Source: Actinobacteria bacterium OV320
GTDB lineage: Bacteria; Actinomycetota; Actinomycetes; Streptomycetales; Streptomycetaceae
DNA length: 64,000 bases
Reading direction: 5' to 3'
Assembly: GCA_001298545.1 (NCBI GenBank)
Contig: LJCX01000023.1
Coordinates: 62,001 to 126,000, forward strand
In this document: in pieces, positions 58,566 through 64,000 of the stretch
How positions within the stretch are numbered: position 1 is the first letter of the stretch
Layout of the letters: every line of letters begins with the position of its first letter
The notes under the pieces: model-generated
The model's input: only the letters and a program-made list of their open reading frames with translations
Database searches by the model: none
What the model was told of the DNA's origin: nothing
Translations under genes and position numbers: made by a program

Positions 58566-60181
58566 TACTTCTTGTCGAGCAGGTCCTGCACCTTGCCGCG
58601 GACGTCGTCGGTGGCGAGACCGCGGATCGTCAGCGTCGTACGGCGGCGCAGCACGTCGTCCGCCGTCTGTGCCCACTCGTTGTCGCGGGCGTAGACGACC
58701 TGCGCCCAGATCTCGGGGGCGTCCGGGTGGACGCGCGCGCCCAGCTCGGGGTTCTCGTTGGCCAGCCGCGCGATGTCGAAGGCCAGCGAGCCGTAGTGGG
58801 TGGCCAGGTGCCTGGCGGTGTCGGCCGCCATGCGCGGGCCGGGCGCCGGGTTGTCGACCAGCAGCCGGTGGGCGACCGCGCGCGGGTTGGCGACGCCGGG
58901 CAGCGGCAGCTTCTTCGGCAGCGAGGAGATCGGCTCGAAGTCGTCGCCCAGCGGGTGGCCGGGCAGCGCCTCCAGCTTCTGCATGACCGTACGGCCGATG
59001 TGCCGGAAGGTCGTCCACTTGCCGCCGGCGACGGACAGCATGCCGCCCCTGCCCTCGGTCACGACGGTCTCGCGCTTGGCCTTCGCCGTGCTGCCGGGAC
59101 CGCCGGGCAGCACGCGCAGACCCGCGAAGGCGTAGGTGATCAGGTCACGGTCGAGCTGCTGGTCGCGGATGGAGAACGCGGCCTCGTCGAGTATCTGGGC
59201 GGTGTCCTTCTCGGTGACCGAGACGTCCGCCGGGTCGCCCTCGAACTCCTCGTCGGTGGTGCCGAGCAGCAGCATGTCCTCCCAGGGGAGGGCGAAGGTG
59301 ATGCGGTACTTGTCGATCGGCGTCGCGAGCGCGGCCTTCCAGGGGGCGGTGCGCTTCAGGACCAGGTGGGCGCCCTTGGACAGGCGGATGGACGGAGCCG
59401 CGTTCGGGTCCTCCATCCTGCGCAGGTGGTCGACCCACGGACCGGTCGCGTTGAGCACCAGCCGGGCGCTCACGCCGAACTCGTCACCGGAGAGCCGGTC
59501 GCGCAGCTCGGCGCCGGTGACCCGGCCCCTGGTGAAGCGCAGCCCGGAGACCTCGGCGTGGTTCAGGACGACGGCGCCCGCCTCGACGGCCGCGCGGACC
59601 GTCATCAGCGCCATGCGCGCGTCGTTCATCTGGTCGTCGCCGTACACGGCCACGGCCTTGAGGTTGTCGGTGCGCAGCTCGGGCACGTCCTGCGCGGCCT
59701 TGGCCGGGGACAGGAGGTGACCGACGCCGTCGCCGAACGCCGACAGCGCGGAGTAGGCGAAGACGCCCGCCCCGAGCTTCGCCGCGCCGTGCGGCCCGCC
59801 CTTGTACACGGGGAGGTAGAACGTGAGCGGGTTCGCCAGGTGGGGGGCCACCTGGCGGGAGACCGCACGGCGCTCGAAGTGGTTCTCCGCCACCAGCTTC
59901 ACCGCGCCGGTCTGCAGGTAGCGCAGACCGCCGTGGAGGAGCTTGGAGGAGGCGGAGGAGGTGGCGCCGGCGAAGTCGCCGGCGTCGACCAGAGCCACCC
60001 TGAGCCCGGACTGCGCGGCGTGCCAGGCGGTGGAGATGCCCAGGATGCCGCCGCCGATGACGAGAAGGTCGAACGACGCCTTGGAGAGCTGTTCCCGGGT
60101 CTCGGCGCGGCTCGGGTTCGAGCCGGACGCCGGGTGCGTCCCCAGGGCAGGCACGGACTTCAGGGTGGTCTGACTGGTCAT
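58565..60181 (-). CDS. glpD: Glycerol-3-phosphate dehydrogenase (FAD, aerobic)
   Basis: A 538-residue flavoenzyme. The FAD Rossmann motif is LLVIGGGILGISTAWHAAQS; SSASSKLLHGGLRYLQ, LNATGPWVDHLRRMED and AGLRVLPGGPGSTAKAKRET are GlpD signatures, and the C-terminal domain (VSVAGGKWTTFRHIG onward) is complete. It oxidises glycerol-3-phosphate to DHAP and passes electrons to quinone at the membrane. Last gene of the gylR-glpF-glpK-glpD cluster, 9 bp after glpK. Confidence 0.96.
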   Translation of the reverse strand: MTSQTTLKSVPALGTHPASGSNPSRAETREQLSKASFDLLVIGGGILGISTAWHAAQSGLRVALVDAGDFAGATSSASSKLLHGGLRYLQTGAVKLVAENHFERRAVSRQVAPHLANPLTFYLPVYKGGPHGAAKLGAGVFAYSALSAFGDGVGHLLSPAKAAQDVPELRTDNLKAVAVYGDDQMNDARMALMTVRAAVEAGAVVLNHAEVSGLRFTRGRVTGAELRDRLSGDEFGVSARLVLNATGPWVDHLRRMEDPNAAPSIRLSKGAHLVLKRTAPWKAALATPIDKYRITFALPWEDMLLLGTTDEEFEGDPADVSVTEKDTAQILDEAAFSIRDQQLDRDLITYAFAGLRVLPGGPGSTAKAKRETVVTEGRGGMLSVAGGKWTTFRHIGRTVMQKLEALPGHPLGDDFEPISSLPKKLPLPGVANPRAVAHRLLVDNPAPGPRMAADTARHLATHYGSLAFDIARLANENPELGARVHPDAPEIWAQVVYARDNEWAQTADDVLRRRTTLTIRGLATDDVRGKVQDLLDKK

Positions 60182-60190
60182 GTGGGGTTC

Positions 60191-61729
60191 TTACTCCTCG
60201 TCCTCGAGCCAGCCCATGGTCCGCTCGACGGCCTTGAGCCAGCTCTTGTACTCACGGTCGCGGGTCTCCGCGTCCATGCGGGGGGTCCACTCGGCGGCCC
60301 GGCGCCAGTTGGCGCGCAGATCGTCGGTGCTGGTCCAGAAGCCGACGGCGAGGCCGGCGGCGTAGGCGGCGCCGAGGCAGGTGGTCTCGGCGACCATCGG
60401 GCGCACCACGGGGGCGTCCACGAAGTCCGAGAGCGTCTGCATCAGCAGGTTGTTGGAGGTCATGCCGCCGTCGACCTTGATCGCCGCGAGCTCGACGCCG
60501 GAGTCCTTCGTCATGGCGTCGGTGATCTCACGGGTCTGCCAGGCCGTGGCCTCCAGGACGGCGCGCGCGAGGTGCGCCTTGGTGACGTACCGGGTGAGGC
60601 CGGCGATCACACCGCGGGCGTCGGAGCGCCAGTACGGGGCGAACAGACCGGAGAAGGCCGGCACGAAGTAGGCGCCGCCGTTGTCCTCGACCGAGAGCGC
60701 GAGGGTCTCGATCTCGGCGGCGGTGGAGATCAGGCCCATCTGGTCGCGCATCCACTGCACCAGCGAACCGGTGACGGCGATCGACCCTTCGAGGGCGTAG
60801 ACCGCCTTCTGGTCGCCGATGCGGTAACCGACCGTGGTCAGCAGGCCGTTGTAGGAGTTGACCGGCTTCTCACCGGTGTTCATCAGCAGGAAGGTGCCGG
60901 TGCCGTAGGTGGACTTGGCCTCGCCCTCCGCGAAACAGGTCTGGCCGAACAGGGCCGCCTGCTGGTCGCCGAGCGCGGAGGCGACGGGGATGCCGCCGAG
61001 CAGGTCGCCCAGCTTGCCGCCGGTGATCTCGCCGTACACCTCGGCGGAGGAGCGGATCTCCGGGAGCATCGCGAGCGGGACGCCGATGGACTCGGCGATC
61101 TTCTCGTCCCACTCCATGGTGTGCAGGTTCATCAGCATGGTGCGGGAGGCGTTGGTGACGTCGGTGACGTGCCGGCCGCCGTTCACACCGCCCGTCAGGT
61201 TCCAGATGACCCAGCTGTCCATGGTGCCGAAGAGGATGTCGCCGGCCTCGGCGCGCTCCCGCAGACCCTCGACGTTGTCGAGCAGCCAGCGGGCCTTGGG
61301 GCCGGCGAAGTACGAGGCCAGCGGCAGGCCGGTCTCGCGCCGGAAGCGGTCCTGGCCGACGTTGCGGCCCAGCTCCTTGCAGAGCGCGTCGGTGCGGGTG
61401 TCCTGCCAGACGATGGCGTTGTGGACGGGCTCACCGGTGTTCTTGTCCCACAGCAGCGTGGTCTCACGCTGGTTGGTGATGCCGATGGCCTTGATGTCGT
61501 CGCGGGTGATGCCGGCCTTCGCGATGGCGGAGGCGACGACCTCCTCGACGTTGGTCCAGATCTCGGTCGCGTTGTGCTCGACCCAGCCCGGCTTCGGGAA
61601 GATCTGCTCGTGCTCCTTCTGGTCGACGGAGACGATACGGCCGTCCCGGTCGAAGACGATGCAGCGCGAGGAGGTGGTGCCCTGGTCGATGGCGGCGATG
61701 AAGGGGCCGGCGGTGTGCGCGTCGGTCAC
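60191..61729 (-). CDS. glpK: Glycerol kinase
   Basis: A 512-residue FGGY kinase: [18 protein letters not shown] at the N terminus, [20 protein letters not shown], and [17 protein letters not shown] in the C-terminal domain. It makes glycerol-3-phosphate from glycerol and ATP. GTG start at 61729; TAA stop, rare in this genome. It lies 74 bp after glpF and 9 bp before glpD. Confidence 0.96.
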   Translation of the reverse strand: MTDAHTAGPFIAAIDQGTTSSRCIVFDRDGRIVSVDQKEHEQIFPKPGWVEHNATEIWTNVEEVVASAIAKAGITRDDIKAIGITNQRETTLLWDKNTGEPVHNAIVWQDTRTDALCKELGRNVGQDRFRRETGLPLASYFAGPKARWLLDNVEGLRERAEAGDILFGTMDSWVIWNLTGGVNGGRHVTDVTNASRTMLMNLHTMEWDEKIAESIGVPLAMLPEIRSSAEVYGEITGGKLGDLLGGIPVASALGDQQAALFGQTCFAEGEAKSTYGTGTFLLMNTGEKPVNSYNGLLTTVGYRIGDQKAVYALEGSIAVTGSLVQWMRDQMGLISTAAEIETLALSVEDNGGAYFVPAFSGLFAPYWRSDARGVIAGLTRYVTKAHLARAVLEATAWQTREITDAMTKDSGVELAAIKVDGGMTSNNLLMQTLSDFVDAPVVRPMVAETTCLGAAYAAGLAVGFWTSTDDLRANWRRAAEWTPRMDAETRDREYKSWLKAVERTMGWLEDEE

Positions 61730-61803
61730 GGTGTGCTCCTGGGTTTCCGTGGTGAAGGGGCCGTCTGTACGGCGCTGCTGACTACGCGGTGTGGCTGGTG
61801 CTC

Positions 61804-62598
61804 TTAAGCAAAAGCGACGTTGTAGATACCCGCAGCGATCGCGCCGCCGATCAGCGGACCGACCACCGGGATCCAGGCGTAGCTCCAGTCGGAGCCGCCC
61901 TTGTTGGGCAGGGGCAGGAGGGCGTGCACGATGCGCGGACCGAGGTCACGTGCCGGGTTGATCGCGTAACCGGTCGGGCCACCGAGGGACAGACCGATCG
62001 AGACGACCACCAGCGCGGTGATCAGTGCGCCCAGGTTGCCGAGGCCGTTGCCCTTGTCGTTCAGGCCCTGCGTGAGCACGGCGAGGACGAGCACGATGGT
62101 GCCGATGATCTCCGTGGCGAGGTTCTGCCAGACGACCCGGACCTCCGGGCCGGTGGAGAAGACGCCCAGGACCGGTCCTGCGCCCTGTTCCCGCGCCTCG
62201 ACCGACTTGGCGGCCGTGGTCTCCGCCGCCGGCTCGCCGACGATCTCCTTGTCGGTGAGGTGCGCGTGGAACTGGCCGTAGTAGGCGACCCAGACCAGGG
62301 TGGCGCCGATGGCGGCACCGAGCAGCTGCCCGGCCCAGTAGACCGGAACGTTGCTCCAGTCGTCGTCCTTGATCGCGAGTGCGAGGGTGACCGCCGGGTT
62401 GAGGTGGGCGCCCGAGAGGGGCGCCGAGGTGTAGACGGCCGTCAGAACGGCGAAACCCCACCCGAAGGTGATGGCGAGCCAGCCGGCGTTACGGGCCTTG
62501 GAGGCCTTCAGCGTGACGGCGGCGCAGACGCCACCGCCGAGCAGGATGAGTATGGCGGTACCGATGGTCTCGCCGATGAAGATGTCGGAGCTGGACAC
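61804..62598 (-). CDS. glpF: Glycerol uptake facilitator, MIP/aquaporin family
   Basis: A 264-residue channel with six membrane helices and both half-helix signatures, GAHLNPAVT and [11 protein letters not shown], the latter with the Asp typical of aquaglyceroporins. AAAGGAG lies 7 nt before the GTG at 62598. The promoter region (62599-63011) carries a GylR-type operator, and glpK and glpD follow, so glycerol induces all three together. Confidence 0.95.
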   Translation of the reverse strand: MSSSDIFIGETIGTAILILLGGGVCAAVTLKASKARNAGWLAITFGWGFAVLTAVYTSAPLSGAHLNPAVTLALAIKDDDWSNVPVYWAGQLLGAAIGATLVWVAYYGQFHAHLTDKEIVGEPAAETTAAKSVEAREQGAGPVLGVFSTGPEVRVVWQNLATEIIGTIVLVLAVLTQGLNDKGNGLGNLGALITALVVVSIGLSLGGPTGYAINPARDLGPRIVHALLPLPNKGGSDWSYAWIPVVGPLIGGAIAAGIYNVAFA

Positions 62599-62702
62599 CC
62601 GCGACTCCTTTGTCCTTCGTCCAGGGAAGCCGAACCCCGGGTCCCGCCGGGGGTTCGAGCGCCCTCGGGGGTGAGAGCGATGCCGGCCTTTGGCGTTGTC
62701 AC

Positions 62703-62744
62703 ACTCTAGCGCGTATTGCCGTTAGGTGTTCGACAATGTCGACC
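62703..62744 (-). promoter_or_regulatory. glpF promoter with overlapping GylR-type operator
   Basis: On the minus strand, TAGAGT (62708-62703) is a good -10. Seventeen bp upstream the -35 region overlaps the dyad GTTCGACA-A-TGTCGACC (62728-62744). The same dyad, GTTCGGCA-A-TGTCGAAC, occurs in front of gylR (63830-63846). The position suggests repression by blocking the -35. Confidence 0.7.
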
Positions 62745-62791
62745 GGTGGACGGGAGTCTTGCCGCGGTGTTACGTGTGCGTCAAGAGTGTT

Positions 62792-62836
62792 GTTATCGAA
62801 AGTGCGATCGTTATTGATCGCCGCGAGTTATCGATC
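62792..62836. repeat. Three phased GTTATYGA repeats upstream of the glpF promoter
   Basis: GTTATCGAA (62792), GTTATTGATCG (62810) and GTTATCGATC (62827) recur at 18- and 17-bp spacing in an AT-richer stretch; GTTATTCG at 62883 is a weaker fourth. They lie upstream of the operator and could bind an activator. Confidence 0.5.
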
Positions 62837-62902
62837 TTCGCGTCGGTGCGCACGCACTCGCCCTTTTTGGCCGTTTCGAACGGTTATTCGCGCGTATGGC
62901 AA

Positions 62903-62933
62903 AGGCCGGCAACGTCGTGGGACGTCCCGGCCT
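62903..62933 (-). terminator. Hairpin after gylR
   Basis: AGGCCGG and CCGGCCT flank an inner GACGT/ACGTC pair; on the minus strand the hairpin is followed by TTTGCC. Imperfect, so it may only attenuate readthrough from gylR into glpF. Confidence 0.5.
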
Positions 62934-63011
62934 GCTCATGCGTACTTCTCGGAAACGCAAGGTCGAGCGGAGGGTGGAGGGGCGAGCGGTGGGTCGGGCG
63001 CGGTGGGCCGC

Positions 63012-63776
63012 TCAGAAGCGTCCGGCGCCCAGGTCGCGCGAGACCGCGCGGGCGCAGTCCCGTACCGCCGCGATCAGCTCGGGGCGCACCTCGCCGTCCC
63101 GGCCCAGCCGCTCCACCGCACCGGTGATGCCGACCGCGCCCACGGGCATGCGCCGCCGGTCGTGGATGGGCGCGGCGATGGAGGCGACGCCCTCCCAGGT
63201 CTCCTCGACGTCGGCCGCGTAGCCCCGCGCGCGCGTCAGGTCGAGGACCCGCTCGAAGGCCTCCGGCTCGCACACCGTGCGGTCCGTGAACGGCTTGCGT
63301 TCGGCCTCCAGGACCTCACTGTGCGCGACCGGGTCGTAGGCCGACAGCACCTTGCCCAGGGCCGTGGAGTGCAGTGGCTGCATCGCGCCGATCTCCAGCA
63401 CCTGCCGGCTGTCGTCCGGCCGGAAGACGTGGTGCACGATCAGCACGCCCTGCTGGTGCAGCACGCCCAGGTGGACGCTCTCACCGCTGGACCGGGCCAG
63501 GTCGTCCGTCCATACGAGCGCACGCGCGCGTAGCTCGTGCACGTCCAGGTAGGTGGTGCCCAGGCGCAGCAGCTCCGCGCCCAGCTGATACCGCCCGGAG
63601 GCGTCGTCCTGCTCGACGAAGCCCTCCTGCTGGAGGGTGCGCAGGATGCCGTGGGCGGTGGCCTTGGCCAGGCCGGTGGACGAGGCGATGTCCGACAGGC
63701 CCAGTCGCCGCTCGCCACCGGCGAGCAGCCGCAGCATCGCGGCCGCACGTTCGACCGACTGGATGTTCCGTGCCAT
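63012..63776 (-). CDS. gylR: IclR family regulator of glycerol catabolism
   Basis: A 254-residue IclR protein. The N-terminal winged helix reads QSVERAAAMLRLLAGGERRL with SDIASSTGLAKATAHGILRT and GRYQLGAELLRLG; the C-terminal IclR ligand domain has SVHLGVLHQQGVLIVHHVF, LHSTALGKVLSAY and ARGYAADVEETWEGVASIAA. I chose ATG 63776. In S. coelicolor GylR represses its own gene and the glycerol operon, with glycerol-3-phosphate as inducer; gene order here is the same. Confidence 0.93.
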   Translation of the reverse strand: MARNIQSVERAAAMLRLLAGGERRLGLSDIASSTGLAKATAHGILRTLQQEGFVEQDDASGRYQLGAELLRLGTTYLDVHELRARALVWTDDLARSSGESVHLGVLHQQGVLIVHHVFRPDDSRQVLEIGAMQPLHSTALGKVLSAYDPVAHSEVLEAERKPFTDRTVCEPEAFERVLDLTRARGYAADVEETWEGVASIAAPIHDRRRMPVGAVGITGAVERLGRDGEVRPELIAAVRDCARAVSRDLGAGRF

Positions 63777-63829
63777 CGCCGTCCTGCCTCCGTCCCCTGG
63801 ACCGTCCACGCACGGCATCTACTGCCGCC

Positions 63830-63846
63830 GTTCGGCAATGTCGAAC
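63830..63846. promoter_or_regulatory. GylR-type operator upstream of gylR
   Basis: GTTCGGCAATGTCGAAC is a 17-bp dyad with one arm mismatch, 54 nt upstream of the gylR start and overlapping a TAGTGT (-10-like) on the minus strand. A further half site, GTTCGGTCGATAC, lies at 63877-63889. Nothing else recognisable is seen from 63890 to the window end. Confidence 0.65.
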
Positions 63847-64000
63847 ACTACCGGTCGATGCCGACCTCTCGCTAATGTTCGGTCGATACGTGTTACGCCA
63901 TTCGCCTCCACGGAGTGACCCGGCCGTCGCACGCTCGTGCGCCGGTCGTGCCCGGCTCGTGGCCGCCCTGTGAAAGGCCGCCACGCCCGTCCGTCCCGTG

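Noticed and set aside
60191..60193. TTA on the plus strand as a possible bldA-dependent leucine codon
   Set aside because: It is the TAA stop of glpK read from the other strand. I saw no in-frame TTA codon in the genes I checked, though not every codon was inspected.

Overview
The window is chromosomal DNA from a Streptomyces. It is very GC-rich with strong third-position G/C bias, carries a short and a long chaplin gene (chpH, chpC), the mycothiol ligase gene mshC, and gylR-glpF-glpK-glpD. From memory, the gene order from the gluconate operon through chpH/chpC, corA, a DUF3090 gene, the SCO1664-family gene, mshC and parJ to glpD-glpK-glpF-gylR runs parallel, in reverse, to roughly SCO1680-SCO1658 of S. 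coelicolor.

Layout. 1-4.0 kb: fatty-acid activation and oxidation (3' end of an acyl-CoA ligase gene, a TetR regulator, an acyl-CoA dehydrogenase and an APH-like phosphotransferase). 4.1-8.2 kb: a His-rich metal-binding type protein, a quinone oxidoreductase, two DUF202 membrane proteins, a Nudix hydrolase and a DMT exporter. 8.2-10.6 kb: a hypothetical protein and a Tat-exported molybdopterin oxidoreductase with its cytochrome b anchor. 10.7-15.3 kb: a gluconate/idonate operon (kinase, permease, two dehydrogenases) with a divergent GntR-type regulator. 15.3-21.3 kb: a YchJ-like protein, an M1 peptidase overlapping a Pls/PosA-type single-module NRPS. 21.8-27.3 kb: an orphan solute-binding lipoprotein, a SpoIIE-type sensor phosphatase, tRNA-Leu(GAG) and an M20 peptidase. 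27.4-29.8 kb: chaplins and small conserved proteins. 29.9-41.3 kb: a RecD-like pseudo-helicase, oxidoreductases, a ferritin-like protein, CorA, a phosphoglycerate-mutase-like protein, the DUF3090/SCO1664/mshC group and a PAC2 (ParJ-like) protein. 41.5-57.8 kb: a compact sulfur-nucleoside salvage island. 58.5-64 kb: glycerol catabolism.

The most notable region is 41.5-57.8 kb, between parJ and glpD, which I recall as adjacent in S. coelicolor. It holds a GntR regulator, an MTA/SAH deaminase (MtaD-like), a nucleoside phosphorylase and a BMP/two-permease/double-ATPase nucleoside importer in one tightly overlapping operon. Next to it are mtnA, an mtnD-mtnC-mtnB operon, and a ribose-type ABC importer with mtnK. 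Together these encode import of methylthio-nucleosides and methylthioribose, an inosine-type route (MTA to MTI to MTR-1-P) and the methionine salvage pathway to the KMTB stage. Three of the four transcription units start with a very short ORF ending in Cys codons. Two share the C-terminal pattern R-C-x-G-x-x-C-R-G and an identical 14-nt stretch at the stop; two share L-L-x-R-R-x-(F/Y)-(L/V)-D-(F/L)-x-R. I read these as leader peptides that tune sulfur salvage to cysteine supply.

The regulatory DNA is also informative. There are five head-to-tail 13-bp repeats ending in a perfect dyad in front of the island's GntR gene, a GTTCGRCA-A-TGTCGAMC dyad in both the glpF and gylR promoters, and palindromic operator candidates before several genes. 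No CRISPR array, insertion sequence, prophage or rRNA gene is visible.
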